Assembly: GCF_023913755.1 (NCBI RefSeq) | Contig: NZ_JAMXBJ010000026.1 | Span: 18,178 to 55,710, forward strand | DNA: 37,533 bases | Source: Pseudarthrobacter cellobiosi | Lineage (GTDB): Bacteria > Actinomycetota > Actinomycetes > Actinomycetales > Micrococcaceae | Direction: 5' to 3' | Shown: positions 1 to 8,580 of the stretch, piece by piece | Position numbering within the stretch: position 1 is the first letter of the stretch | How the letters are laid out: the number at the start of each line of letters is the position of its first letter | Notes under the pieces: model-generated | The model's database searches: none | What the model saw: the letters and a program-made list of their open reading frames with translations, nothing else | What the model was told of the DNA's origin: nothing | Made by a program: the position numbers and the translations under genes

Positions 1-633
1 CCCCAGGTTCCGGCCCTGGGTGATGACATCCAGGGAACGGTCGTAGCGGAACGCGGGGCGGATCCGCTTGAAGATCCTGGGTACGGTCTCGACGTTGTGC
101 GCGAAGACCTCAGGCTTGGAATCGCAGATCGCCTCAATGTGCTCGGGCTTGCCGGAGAAGTCAGGGATCAAAAGTTCGACGCCGGTGCCCGGGTTCAGCT
201 CGTGAATCTTCCTCACCGTCTCGGCGTACAGCCACACACCCTCATCGGCCAGGTCATCCCGGGCCACCCCCGTGACCGTGGCGTAGCGCAGCTGCATGGC
301 CAGGACCGAGCGGGCCACCTTCGTGGGCTCAAACATGTCCACCGGGGACGGCTTGCCCGTGTCGATCTGGCAGAAATCACAGCGCCGGGTACACTCGGAC
401 CCGCCGATCAGGAACGTCGCTTCCTTGTCTTCCCAGCACTCAAAAATGTTCGGGCAGCCGGCCTCCTCACACACCGTGTGCAGGCCTTCCTTCTTAACCA
501 GGTTCTTAAGCTGGACATACTCCGGACCCATCTGGACCTTCGCCTTCATCCACTCCGGCTTGCGCTCCACGGGGACCTCGGCGTTGCGGGCCTCAACGCG
601 CAGCAGGCGGCGTCCTTCGGGTGCGAGCGTCAC
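1..633 (-). CDS. lipA: Lipoyl synthase LipA (partial, 3' end outside window)
   Basis: Radical-SAM enzyme that inserts two sulfur atoms into octanoyl groups on lipoyl domains. The reading frame runs off the left edge after 211 codons of a usual ~310-330. The auxiliary cluster motif C-x4-C-x5-C is at residues 55, 60 and 66 (CEEAGC then ECW), and the radical-SAM motif CTRRCDFC has cysteines 81, 85 and 88. The start is GTG at 633, which overlaps the TGA of the upstream oxidase gene by 4 bp (GTGA), so it is probably translationally coupled. Lying last in a glpD-glpK-ligase-glpD operon is unusual for lipA, which normally sits beside lipB. It may be a second copy dedicated to the free lipoyl protein at 18286-18528 (inference); whether the genome has another lipA cannot be seen here. 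Confidence 0.95.
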   Translation of the reverse strand, partial: MTLAPEGRRLLRVEARNAEVPVERKPEWMKAKVQMGPEYVQLKNLVKKEGLHTVCEEAGCPNIFECWEDKEATFLIGGSECTRRCDFCQIDTGKPSPVDMFEPTKVARSVLAMQLRYATVTGVARDDLADEGVWLYAETVRKIHELNPGTGVELLIPDFSGKPEHIEAICDSKPEVFAHNVETVPRIFKRIRPAFRYDRSLDVITQGRNLG

Positions 634-2345
634 AGCAGGACCCCCGCGTTTGCCGTGTCGAGGCGGTGGCGTTCGGCGAGCAGCGACAACGCTGCCTGCG
701 CCTCATGCTGCGCCTGGTGGGCGTCCCAGCCGAGGTGGGGCGCCAGCTGCGAGGCGACCTCGTGGGCGACTTCGGAGGTGACCAGGCCACGGAACGCCAG
801 GTTGGTCCGGCGGATCAGGACATCGGCGACGTGGGCCACGTGCTCGTGCTCAGCCATCCAGGCCAGCTCACGCACGCTCAGCCCGGCAGTACTCCGCAGC
901 GGGGCGTCTTCTCCTTGGGCCAGGTACGCCAGGACATCCTCCGCACGGGTGCCATAGCGGGCGAGCAGGGTCCGGACCCGCTGGCGCTCCGCCCCCGGCC
1001 CAGTGCGGCCCGTGATCCAGGCCTGGACGCCCGCCTCATCAACGGGGTAGCCCCGTCCTCCCCCGATCGGAAGGTCCGCGGTAATCACGGCGCGGCCGCG
1101 CCCCAGCAAGCCCAGGACCTCGTTGGCCACATGCTCGGACAATGCCCGGAAGGTGGTCCACTTCCCGCCGACCACGCTCAGCACCGGCCGGTCGGTGCCC
1201 GGGACCACTGAGCGTTCGATGCGGTAGTCCCGGGACACGAAACCCGGGGCCGTCTCATCATGGCGCGGCAGGGGCCGGACACCGGAGAACGTGTACACGA
1301 TGTCCTTCCGGGCCACCGCGACGGTGGGGAACACGTGGTGGATGAGATCGAAGAAATACTGGATTTCAGCGTCCGTGCACACGGGCTCGAGGTCCTCCCC
1401 CGCGTCTACATCCGTCGTGCCCACCAGCACGCGGTCGCCCATGGGGTAGATGAGGACAATCCGTCCGTCGCTGTGCTCGAAGAAGATCTCCCTGCCGGCG
1501 GTGGCGGCCAGAAGCCCGGGGTGGTCCAGGACGATGTGCGAGCCTTTGGTCCCGCCCATGAACCGCGACGGCGATCCCAGGGCGCCGTTCGTGTTGTCCA
1601 CCCAGGCGCCGGTCATGTTCACCACGACGTCGGCCTCGAAGGTGAATTCCTCACCGGTGAGCTCGTCACGGAACCGGGCGCCGCCGTCGTCCGTCCCTAC
1701 GAGGGACACGTAGTTGGCAGCGCGCGCATGGGACCCCGCCTCAAGCCCGTCCCGGAGCGCGTCCAGGGTGAGCCGCTCGGGATCATGCACCGAAGCGTCA
1801 AAGTACGTGGCCGTGTACTTTACGTCCGCCCGCAGGGCCGGCAACTCTGCCAAGGACCGCTTGCGTCCGAGGAACCGGTGCCTCGGCACCGTCCCGCCGC
1901 GGCGGGAGAACGCATCATACAGGCTCAAGCCCACCTTCACCAGGAGCGCCCCACGTTCCTGGGGCTTGCCCGACCGGTGGGTGATGAAGCGCAGCGGGGC
2001 GTTTAACAGCCCTGAGAACGTCGAGAACACCGGGATGGTGGTCTGCAGCGGCTTGACGTAGTGCGGTGCAATGCGCAGCAGCCGGTTCCTCTCGACGACC
2101 GACTCGTGCACGAGTCGGAATTCCCCGTTCTCGAGGTACCGGATTCCGCCGTGGATCATGTGGGATGAGGCTCCGGAGGCACCCTGGCAGAAATCGCCCC
2201 TCTCCACGAGCGCTACCTCGACGCCCTGGAGCGCAAGGTCACGGAAGGTGCCCACGCCGTTGATGCCGCCCCCCACGATGAGGACGCGCGCCCGGGGATG
2301 GTCCTTGAGGGCTTGGATAGTGGACCGGGCGGACTGGTTAGACAC
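630..2345 (-). CDS. FAD-dependent glycerol-3-phosphate dehydrogenase/oxidase family protein (GlpD-like 2)
   Basis: 571-residue flavoprotein of the GlpD family, which oxidises sn-glycerol-3-phosphate or related polyol phosphates to the keto form at the membrane. The dinucleotide-binding motif GGGING is at residues 25-30, followed by the family signature [11 protein letters not shown], a [11 protein letters not shown] segment and GVRPLP. The GTG start at 2345 has AGGAG 8 nt upstream and overlaps the end of the ligase gene by 8 bp; a much longer open frame upstream is only the antisense of that gene. It is the second GlpD paralogue in a five-gene operon. Polyol-phosphate dehydrogenases such as EryB (erythritol catabolism) belong to the same family, so the substrate need not be glycerol-3-phosphate. 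The family is certain; the substrate is not. Confidence 0.9.
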   Translation of the reverse strand: MSNQSARSTIQALKDHPRARVLIVGGGINGVGTFRDLALQGVEVALVERGDFCQGASGASSHMIHGGIRYLENGEFRLVHESVVERNRLLRIAPHYVKPLQTTIPVFSTFSGLLNAPLRFITHRSGKPQERGALLVKVGLSLYDAFSRRGGTVPRHRFLGRKRSLAELPALRADVKYTATYFDASVHDPERLTLDALRDGLEAGSHARAANYVSLVGTDDGGARFRDELTGEEFTFEADVVVNMTGAWVDNTNGALGSPSRFMGGTKGSHIVLDHPGLLAATAGREIFFEHSDGRIVLIYPMGDRVLVGTTDVDAGEDLEPVCTDAEIQYFFDLIHHVFPTVAVARKDIVYTFSGVRPLPRHDETAPGFVSRDYRIERSVVPGTDRPVLSVVGGKWTTFRALSEHVANEVLGLLGRGRAVITADLPIGGGRGYPVDEAGVQAWITGRTGPGAERQRVRTLLARYGTRAEDVLAYLAQGEDAPLRSTAGLSVRELAWMAEHEHVAHVADVLIRRTNLAFRGLVTSEVAHEVASQLAPHLGWDAHQAQHEAQAALSLLAERHRLDTANAGVLL

Positions 2346-3135
2346 GGGAGGCTCCTGACAGGGTGTTGGACGAGTGGTGGTTGGCGCGCGCCGCGCTGCG
2401 CGCCGGGGATGGGAGTTGGAAGGGCGTGGCACTGGAATGCAGCAACGGCAGGAGTGTGTCCACCAGGGCTTCGGAGACGTCTTCGACGGTGGCGCCCGGT
2501 GCAGCGTCCGCGACGCAGCCCACGGATTCCGGGCGGAAGTCGAGGCCCATGAGCGCGTACGCCTCGGCCAGGGCCGCCCGCGCCTGCGCGGTCTCCTCGA
2601 CCATGACGACGGCGCTGAACAGGTACCCGTGCCTGGTGAGGCGCTGCCCTGTCCCCACCAGCTTGGCGCGGCCGGAATCGTTGACGCTGAATTCGCCGGT
2701 GCAGTATTCGCCGGGCACGGCACCGACGCGCGCGTCGACGCCGAGCCCCTGCAGGGCCAGGGCGGCCCCTTCGCCGAAGGCCTCGAAGCGCTCACGGATC
2801 GAGGACCGGGCGTCGGGGTGCGGTGCCCAGAGGTGGACCACCAGGTCACCGGGGCCGTACACCGCGAGGTGTCCTCCGACGGGCCTGATGATCGGCGCAT
2901 AGCCGCGTCCGGCCAGGACCGCGAGGGCCTCCTGGTAGCCGGGGCGGAGGGAATCACGGCGGCTGAAGGCTGCCGTGGCAAGCGGCCGGGAGAGGTTCAG
3001 CTCTCCGCCGGCCGCGCCGGGAAGCGCGGCAAGGTGGTCCGCGATGAATTCCATGTCCTCGCCGCCGGGGCGCGGCCGCCGGTCACGGACAACGCGCACG
3101 ACGCCGGCGCCGAAGGGCGGGTGCGCGCCCGTCAC
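2338..3135 (-). CDS. Lipoate-protein ligase / octanoyltransferase family protein (LplA/LipM-like)
   Basis: 265-residue BPL/LplA/LipB-fold protein. The substrate-binding stretch IIRPVGGHLAVY lies around residues 82-93 (family RRxxGG) and the catalytic-lysine motif KLVGTGQR starts at Lys158. Cys145 (EYCTGEF) lies 13 residues before that lysine, close to where octanoyltransferase LipM carries its catalytic cysteine. It could therefore be an amidotransferase rather than an ATP-dependent ligase; the sequence alone does not decide. The GTG start at 3135 overlaps the glpK-like stop as GTGA; the stop overlaps the next oxidase start by 8 bp. With lipA in the same operon it would supply a complete lipoylation route (octanoyl or lipoyl transfer, then sulfur insertion). 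The probable client is the free lipoyl protein at 18286-18528 (inference). Confidence 0.85.
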   Translation of the reverse strand: MTGAHPPFGAGVVRVVRDRRPRPGGEDMEFIADHLAALPGAAGGELNLSRPLATAAFSRRDSLRPGYQEALAVLAGRGYAPIIRPVGGHLAVYGPGDLVVHLWAPHPDARSSIRERFEAFGEGAALALQGLGVDARVGAVPGEYCTGEFSVNDSGRAKLVGTGQRLTRHGYLFSAVVMVEETAQARAALAEAYALMGLDFRPESVGCVADAAPGATVEDVSEALVDTLLPLLHSSATPFQLPSPARSAARANHHSSNTLSGASRV

Positions 3136-4643
3136 GGTGTTCCGGAGCCGGGATTGCGCCCCGTCACGCTCCGCACGGCGCCGCACCATCCGGCGTAAAG
3201 CTCCTCGCGCCGGTCGCCCGCCATCGCGGGTTCGAACACCCGGTCGAGCTGCCACCCGGTCTCGAGGGCGTCCCGGCTCCAGAGACCGACCCCCATGCCC
3301 GCGAGGTGCGCGACGCCCAGCGCCGTCCGCTCAAGCTCGGTGGGGCGGAGCACCGGGATGCCCAGGATGTCCGCTTGGAACTGGCACAGGAGGTCGCTGC
3401 GCGCCGCGCCGCCGTCCACCTTGAGCTCGGGAACCGGGTTCCCGCCGGCGACGAGCACGTCAATGTTGTCCCGCGTCTGGTAAGCCATGGCCTCGATCCC
3501 GGCGCGCACGATGTGCTCGGCGCCGGTCTCCAGCGTGAGTCCGACAATGCTGGCCGTGCTGTCCCGCGACCAGTGCGGCGCGCACAGGCCGGCGAAGGCG
3601 GGCACGATATAGACACCCCTGGTGTCCGGCACCCGGCGCCCGAGTTCCTCGAGGTCGGTCTCGGCGGTGATGATGCCCAGGCGCTCCCGCATCCACTGCA
3701 GCGTCTGGCCGCAGTGGAACACGACACCCTCTATCTCATAGGCGGTCGTCCCTCCCGCCGTCCAGCCCACGCTGGCGGTGAGCCCGTCCAGGATGGCGGG
3801 CGTCGGGCCGCTGTTGGCGGTGAGCACACCCGCGGTACCGTAGGTGTTCTTCACCGATCCGGTGGCGAAACACGCCTGGCCGAACATGCCGGCCTGTTGG
3901 TCGCCCATGATCGCCATGACGGGCACGCTGGACGCCCCTGGCAGTCCGACGTCGGCGGGGCGCATATCGCCGAAGTGCGAATCGGACGGCAGCGCCGGGG
4001 GCAGCAGGCGTGCGGGGATTCCGCAGGCCTCGATGAGCTTCTCGTCCCAGTCTCGGGTCTCGAGGGAGAAGAGCGCTGTCCGGGACGCCTCGCTGTGGTC
4101 CGTGAAGTGCGAGCGGCCGCCGGTCAGCTGCCACAGCAGCCAGGTGTCCACCGTGCCGGCAGCGAGTTCCCCCCGCTCGGCGCGTTCCCGGACGCCGGGG
4201 ACGTTCTCAAGTACCCACGCGAGCTTGGAGGCGCTGAAGAAGGAGTCGTTGAACAGTCCGGTCCGCTGCCGGAACTCGTCGTCGCGACCGTCCGTGCTCC
4301 AGCGCTGCACGATCGTATCCGTCTGCTTGGACATCCACATGATCGCGTTGTGGACGGGCTCGCCGGTCCGCCGGTCCCAGAGCAGGCAGGACTCCCGGTG
4401 CGTTGTGATGCCAACCGCGGCGAGGTCGTCGGTGGTCGCGCCAACCTTGGCCATGACGGCCTGCATGCTCTGCCGCTGAGCCTCCCACAGCGCCATGGGA
4501 TCGAGCTCCACCCACCGCGGCTTCGGGAAGAGCGGGGTCACGGGATGGCGGGCCTCCGCCTCAATCTTTCCCTCGAGGGAGACGAGGACCGCACGGGCAC
4601 TGGTCGATCCTTCGTCGAGTGCCAGGACGTACCGCGGGCTCAC
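3132..4643 (-). CDS. FGGY-family carbohydrate kinase, glycerol kinase-like
   Basis: 503 residues, the usual GlpK length, with the ATPase fold and the GDQQAGMFGQ motif (catalytic Asp248). From the GTG start at 4643 the N-terminal half aligns with E. coli GlpK almost without a gap: Arg83, Glu84 and Trp103 of the glycerol pocket keep their numbers. The Tyr135 equivalent is Phe (NDSFFS, residue 135) and the Gln before Arg83 is His (THRES). It is therefore a GlpK-type polyol kinase with an altered pocket, and calling it plain glycerol kinase would be too specific. It overlaps the preceding oxidase stop by GTGA and the following ligase start by GTGA. Lying between two GlpD-like oxidases suggests that it makes their substrate. 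Confidence 0.88.
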   Translation of the reverse strand: MSPRYVLALDEGSTSARAVLVSLEGKIEAEARHPVTPLFPKPRWVELDPMALWEAQRQSMQAVMAKVGATTDDLAAVGITTHRESCLLWDRRTGEPVHNAIMWMSKQTDTIVQRWSTDGRDDEFRQRTGLFNDSFFSASKLAWVLENVPGVRERAERGELAAGTVDTWLLWQLTGGRSHFTDHSEASRTALFSLETRDWDEKLIEACGIPARLLPPALPSDSHFGDMRPADVGLPGASSVPVMAIMGDQQAGMFGQACFATGSVKNTYGTAGVLTANSGPTPAILDGLTASVGWTAGGTTAYEIEGVVFHCGQTLQWMRERLGIITAETDLEELGRRVPDTRGVYIVPAFAGLCAPHWSRDSTASIVGLTLETGAEHIVRAGIEAMAYQTRDNIDVLVAGGNPVPELKVDGGAARSDLLCQFQADILGIPVLRPTELERTALGVAHLAGMGVGLWSRDALETGWQLDRVFEPAMAGDRREELYAGWCGAVRSVTGRNPGSGTP

Positions 4644-6277
4644 GGCGTGGAGCCCTCGACTGCGGGCCGTTCCTGCGCGGCACGGGAGGGAACCGCGAGC
4701 CGTTCGAGCCACTCGCGGTAGCCACGGACTTCCGCTGCCTGGCGGGCCGCGTCCCAGCCCACTTCGGCGCCCATGACGGCCGCAGCCCGCTCGGCCACGT
4801 CGAGGCCATGCCCGGGCTCGAACGCCAGGAGCATGCGGCGGGCGAGGACGTCCGTGAGCGTCTTTGCGAACTCATGCCGTACCGCGAGGAGGATCTCGGC
4901 TTCGAGTGCACCCGTCGCGGGATCGAGGACGGAAAGGCCGCCGCCAGCCCGGCCCGACTCGGCTACGACGTCGAGTGCCCGGGTCCCATAGAGGGCCAGA
5001 AGCCGCTCGACCGTCACGTCGGCGAGGCCTTCGGCGCGGAGCGCGATGCGCGCCCCCTCGAAGTCCCCGGCGGCGCCGGGGAGGGGAAGGCTCGCCGTGA
5101 CACACTTCGGGCTTCTGCGCCCGAGCCGCTTGAAGGCATCGTCCACCGCGTCCTCAGCAAGCTGCCGGTAGGTGGTGAGCTTCCCGCCCACCACGGTGAT
5201 GAGGCCGGGGAGGTCCGGGGCATGGTCGTGGAGGACATGGCTCCGGGGGATCTCCCACTCTTCGACATCCGGCGCGTACGGCAGCGGGCGGACGCCCGAG
5301 TAGGTGAAGAGGACGTCGTTTGACGTGAGGTTCGCGCTGGGAATGAGTTCGTTCACCTCGCCGAGCAGGTAGTCCATCTCGTCGGCGTCGCAGCGCGCCT
5401 CGCCGGGATCGGCGTCGAAACGGAGGTCCGTGGTTCCGATGAGGTACCGGCCCATCCACGGAATCACCAGGACAAGGCGGCCATCGGTCTTGGACTCGTA
5501 GTAGACGACGTCGTCCGGGGCGCCGGGGAAGGAATCCACGACCAGATGGCTGCCCTTCGTGCCCCCGTTGAGGCGGGGCTGGTCCGGCGCACCCCGCCGG
5601 AAGATCCGGTCGATCCACGGGCCTGCGACATTAAGGACGATCGGCGCACGGACCTCATGCATCTCATCGGTCAGGGTGTCCCGGTAGCGCACCCCGACGA
5701 CCCGACCTCCCTCGAGGATGGGCTCTTCGACCCGCGACTTCGTCCGGATCACTGCCCCGGCGCCCGCAGCCGCGACGGCGACTTCGGTGCAGAGGCGCTC
5801 CGCGTATTCGACCTGGCCGTCCGTGAAGACCACCGCCCCGCGAAGACCTTCAGGGGATATGCCCGGGAATCGGCGGAGGATCGCGGTGCGGTTCAGGACT
5901 TCGTGGCCCTGGGTCTTCTTGTCGAAGGACAGCACGTCATAGAGGAACATGCCGATCCTGATAAGCCAGGCAGGCCGGCGGCTGTGCGAGCTCAGCGGCA
6001 TGATGAGCCGCAGCGGCTTGACGAGGTGGGGCGCGAGGCGGAAGAGGAGCTCCCGCTCCCGCAGCGATTCGCGCACAAGCGCGAAGTCGCGGTGCTCGAG
6101 GTAGCGGAGCCCGCCGTGGACAAGCCGTCCGGACCACGCAGAGACTCCGCTGCAGATGTCGTCCTGCTCCAGCAGGACCACCCGCAGGCCCCTGACAGCG
6201 GCGTCACGTGCGATCCCCAAGCCGTTGATGCCTGCCCCAACGACAACAATGTCGAACGGAGTGCTGAACTCCTCCAT
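4640..6277 (-). CDS. FAD-dependent glycerol-3-phosphate dehydrogenase/oxidase family protein (GlpD-like 1)
   Basis: 545-residue GlpD-family flavoprotein, first gene of the leftward operon. The FAD motif GAGING is at residues 14-19, followed by LVHGGLRYLEH, a GGTKGSHLVVD segment and GVRPLPYAPD; the C-terminal third matches the usual alpha-helical cap. The ATG at 6277 is chosen because GGAAGGGAAG lies just upstream and the flavin fold begins at once; an upstream extension of the frame would run through the promoter gap. The stop overlaps the kinase start (GTGA). It is divergent from the SorC-type regulator across a 131-bp gap. It differs clearly from the second GlpD-like protein, so the two probably take different polyol phosphates or act at successive steps (inference). 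Confidence 0.92.
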   Translation of the reverse strand: MEEFSTPFDIVVVGAGINGLGIARDAAVRGLRVVLLEQDDICSGVSAWSGRLVHGGLRYLEHRDFALVRESLRERELLFRLAPHLVKPLRLIMPLSSHSRRPAWLIRIGMFLYDVLSFDKKTQGHEVLNRTAILRRFPGISPEGLRGAVVFTDGQVEYAERLCTEVAVAAAGAGAVIRTKSRVEEPILEGGRVVGVRYRDTLTDEMHEVRAPIVLNVAGPWIDRIFRRGAPDQPRLNGGTKGSHLVVDSFPGAPDDVVYYESKTDGRLVLVIPWMGRYLIGTTDLRFDADPGEARCDADEMDYLLGEVNELIPSANLTSNDVLFTYSGVRPLPYAPDVEEWEIPRSHVLHDHAPDLPGLITVVGGKLTTYRQLAEDAVDDAFKRLGRRSPKCVTASLPLPGAAGDFEGARIALRAEGLADVTVERLLALYGTRALDVVAESGRAGGGLSVLDPATGALEAEILLAVRHEFAKTLTDVLARRMLLAFEPGHGLDVAERAAAVMGAEVGWDAARQAAEVRGYREWLERLAVPSRAAQERPAVEGSTP

Positions 6278-6408
6278 AGCGCTTCCCTTCCGGACCCACA
6301 AGCAATAGAATATATATTTATGGACTGCATTTCCATTTACAAGTGTTATGTCCCCCGAGTCACGTGTCAAGGGGGCCCTAAGATGGGCGAAGAAAAAGAA
6401 GGAGTCCA
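6278..6408. promoter_or_regulatory. Divergent promoter gap with AT-rich element and inverted repeat
   Basis: Gap between the oxidase operon (leftward) and the regulator gene (rightward). A very AT-rich stretch at 6306-6322 contains ATATATTTAT (6312-6321). Its complement ATAAATATAT recurs exactly in the promoter gap at 9975-9984. An inverted repeat ATGGA-N7-TCCAT covers 6320-6336. On the minus strand a TTGACA box (complement of 6365-6370) could be a -35 element, although no convincing -10 follows. Binding by the adjacent SorC-type regulator is inferred. Confidence 0.5.
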
Positions 6409-7443
6409 ATGAACGACGTCGACGCGCAGCGACTGATGATCAAGGTAGCGCGCCTTTACCATACCCACGAGATGCGCCAGACCGACATCGCCAAGCGGCT
6501 GCAGATTTCACAGTCCCGCGTCTCGAGGCTGCTGGCCCAGGCCGAGGAGGCCTCAATTGTACGGACCGTAGTGGCGGTGCCGCCGCACGTCCACGCGGAG
6601 CTTGAAGAACGCGTGGAGGCACTGTACGGACTCAGTGAGGTCCACATCATCGACGCCGTCAGCGATAACGAGGAAGAGCTGGGCAAGGACCTGGCGCACA
6701 CGATGGCCTCGCTCCTGCAGGACGTGGCCTTCGAGGTGCGCACGATCGCGTTGACCTCCTGGAGCAAGACGATGCGGATGATGATCGACACCATGCTGCC
6801 CATGCGCACCCGGTGCAAGCACGTCATCGAAACACTGGGCGACCTCGGCCCGCCCTCGCTCCAGCACGCCACGGCCCGGTCCACCCAGCAATTCGCCGCC
6901 CTCACCGGAGCCCAGCCCGTTTTCCTCCGGACGCCCGGCGTTGCAGCAAGCCCGGAGATGAAGGAACTCCTGCTGAGCGGCGATCCGCATGCGCGGGAGG
7001 CGCTGCAGATGCTCGACTCGGTGGACCTGGCACTGGTGGGTATCGGCGCCGACGAGATCGATCCGGAACTGCGACCGGGCGATAACTTTTTCACGGACGA
7101 GCAGTTCGCCCGCGTGCGTGAACTTGGGGCAGTAGGTGAAGTGTGCCTGCACTTCCTGGACGCTGACGGGAACCCAATCGACTCGGAGCTCGAGGACCTG
7201 GTGGTAGGCATCACCCGGGAGCAGCTGCTCAATGCCCGGCACCGGTGGGCCGTTGCCGGCGGCGCCCGCAAGCACCGGGCCGTCAGGGCAGCGGCAGCCG
7301 GCGGGTGGGTGGACACGCTGGTCACCGACGTCAGGACGGCCCAGTTCCTGGTCGATTCCGCCCCGTCCTCACCCCGGCCACAAGGGGACCCCGCCCCGGT
7401 AAGGCGTCCCAGCCGCCGTCGTACGCCCGCAGCGAAGGGCTGA
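6409..7443 (+). CDS. SorC/DeoR-family sugar-binding transcriptional regulator
   Basis: 344 residues. The N-terminal winged helix-turn-helix (about residues 20-55; MRQTDIAKRLQISQSRVSRL) is followed by a sugar-phosphate-binding domain related to phosphosugar isomerases, as in SorC, CggR and EryD. Regulators of this kind usually repress catabolic operons until a phosphorylated sugar binds. The ATG at 6409 has AAGGAG about 7 nt upstream. The last ~25 residues are a basic, proline-rich tail beyond the usual domain. It is transcribed divergently from the GlpD/kinase/lipoylation operon and lies upstream of the BKACE gene, and it is the only regulator in the island, so it is the best candidate for the factor binding the TGAATA-type elements in the five promoter gaps (inference). 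Confidence 0.9.
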   Translation: MNDVDAQRLMIKVARLYHTHEMRQTDIAKRLQISQSRVSRLLAQAEEASIVRTVVAVPPHVHAELEERVEALYGLSEVHIIDAVSDNEEELGKDLAHTMASLLQDVAFEVRTIALTSWSKTMRMMIDTMLPMRTRCKHVIETLGDLGPPSLQHATARSTQQFAALTGAQPVFLRTPGVAASPEMKELLLSGDPHAREALQMLDSVDLALVGIGADEIDPELRPGDNFFTDEQFARVRELGAVGEVCLHFLDADGNPIDSELEDLVVGITREQLLNARHRWAVAGGARKHRAVRAAAAGGWVDTLVTDVRTAQFLVDSAPSSPRPQGDPAPVRRPSRRRTPAAKG

Positions 7444-7467
7444 CCCGGGGTCAGCGTCAGGCACCTA

Positions 7468-7513
7468 TTGACAATGGTGTGATGTACGTCCCATGATCGA
7501 TGGCATATTCATT
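7468..7513 (+). promoter_or_regulatory. Candidate promoter and operator before the BKACE gene
   Basis: TTGACA (7468-7473) is followed after 18 nt by CATGAT (7492-7497), a plausible sigma-A-type promoter with a weak -10. Just downstream lies ATATTCATT (7505-7513), a 9-mer that recurs identically at 20615-20623 before the E1 alpha gene. Its position at the expected transcription start would suit a repressor operator. Confidence 0.4.
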
Positions 7514-7591
7514 AGAAGTGCGCATAACGATTCACACCCCCGGCGGATGACTGCCAGTGGATCGGCGCCACTCCATCTGCCAGGAGGTACC

Positions 7592-8539
7592 GTGCCCACC
7601 GCCCTTGACAAATACGCCGACATGAAGACCACATGGGACTATCCGGTGGTGATCGAGTCCCACATCAACGGGATCCGAACGAAGGAGATGAACCCGAACA
7701 CGCCCATCACCTACGAGGAGATCGCGGAGGACGCGATCAGGTGCTGGGAAGCGGGCGCAGGTGCAATCCACGCGCACAACACAAGCTTCGACCTCCTCGG
7801 GGAGAACGCCTACAAGGACTACATGCGCACGTGGGACCGGGTCCTCGAGAAGCACCCGGACATCACGTGGTACCCCACCACCTGCAACAACCTCCGGCTG
7901 CTGCCTCATGAAAACGGGCTCGAGCACGTGCCGCACCTGTACGAGGGCGGCAATGTGCGCATCGGCTGCGTCGATACCGGCCTGACGCTTTTCGCCGTCG
8001 AGGAGGACGCGGAAGGCTACCTCTCCGGACCGGAGTTCGGGTTCAACTACCAGCGCGTGGCAAGCCAGGTCAAAATGTTCCGCGAAAGGGACCTGGCCAT
8101 GGTGTTCGGCATATACGAGCCAGGCCACCTGCGCCACGCCATGCACTACGTCAACCGGGGCCTCTCGACGCAGGGCTCCATGTGGGACTTTTACCTCATC
8201 GGCGACTACGGGCTCACTGCCATGGACCCGATCGGCACAAACGGCATGAAACCCAGCCTTGAAAGCCTCTACTACTACCTCTCCATGATCGAGGAAGCAA
8301 AGGTCAAGCACCCCTGGTACATCTCGATCTGGGGGCAGGGCGCCCTCGACGACACCGCCATCCTCCGCCGGGCCATCGAGCTCGGCGGCCACATCAAGAC
8401 CGGCCTTGAGCTCTTCTATGATCCCGCCCGCAATCCCACCAACCTCGAACTCCTGCAGCAGGCCCAGGAGATCGCGCGGGAGGTAGGCCGGCCCATCGCA
8501 ACCCATGAAGAAGCGCGGGCTCTGTACAACATCACCTGA
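7592..8539 (+). CDS. BKACE-family beta-keto acid cleavage enzyme (DUF849)
   Basis: 315 residues. The family is zinc TIM-barrel enzymes that transfer the acetyl part of a beta-keto acid to acetyl-CoA, giving acetoacetate and a new acyl-CoA; 3-keto-5-aminohexanoate cleavage enzyme is the founder. Metal ligands fit His60 and His62 (AIHAHN) with a late Glu near residue 273 (KTGLELFYD). The GTG at 7592 is chosen for AGGAGG at 7582-7587; an upstream ATG in frame would lack a ribosome site and cross the candidate operator. The N-terminal strand reads VVIESHINGIRT, where most family members carry an I-T-V-A-x-T/N-G-A-type strand, so the substrate is probably outside the well-studied subgroups. The epoxide hydrolase gene follows 41 bp later, probably in the same operon. 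Confidence 0.85.
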   Translation: MPTALDKYADMKTTWDYPVVIESHINGIRTKEMNPNTPITYEEIAEDAIRCWEAGAGAIHAHNTSFDLLGENAYKDYMRTWDRVLEKHPDITWYPTTCNNLRLLPHENGLEHVPHLYEGGNVRIGCVDTGLTLFAVEEDAEGYLSGPEFGFNYQRVASQVKMFRERDLAMVFGIYEPGHLRHAMHYVNRGLSTQGSMWDFYLIGDYGLTAMDPIGTNGMKPSLESLYYYLSMIEEAKVKHPWYISIWGQGALDDTAILRRAIELGGHIKTGLELFYDPARNPTNLELLQQAQEIAREVGRPIATHEEARALYNIT

Positions 8540-8580
8540 GCACGTCAAAACCAACCATCTATTTTTCACGAGGAGGCGCA

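Noticed and set aside
97..957. Long plus-strand open frame over lipA and the end of the second GlpD-like gene
   Set aside because: Antisense shadow in GC-rich DNA. The minus strand carries clear LipA cysteine motifs and GlpD similarity.
2346..2981. N-terminal extension of the second GlpD-like protein (783-codon frame)
   Set aside because: It is an alternate frame of the ligase-like gene; the flavin fold begins after GTG 2345.
3132..4643. Plain glycerol kinase for housekeeping glycerol use
   Set aside because: Position 135 is Phe and position 82 His; no glpF-type facilitator gene is nearby, and the partners are ABC importers and lipoylation genes.
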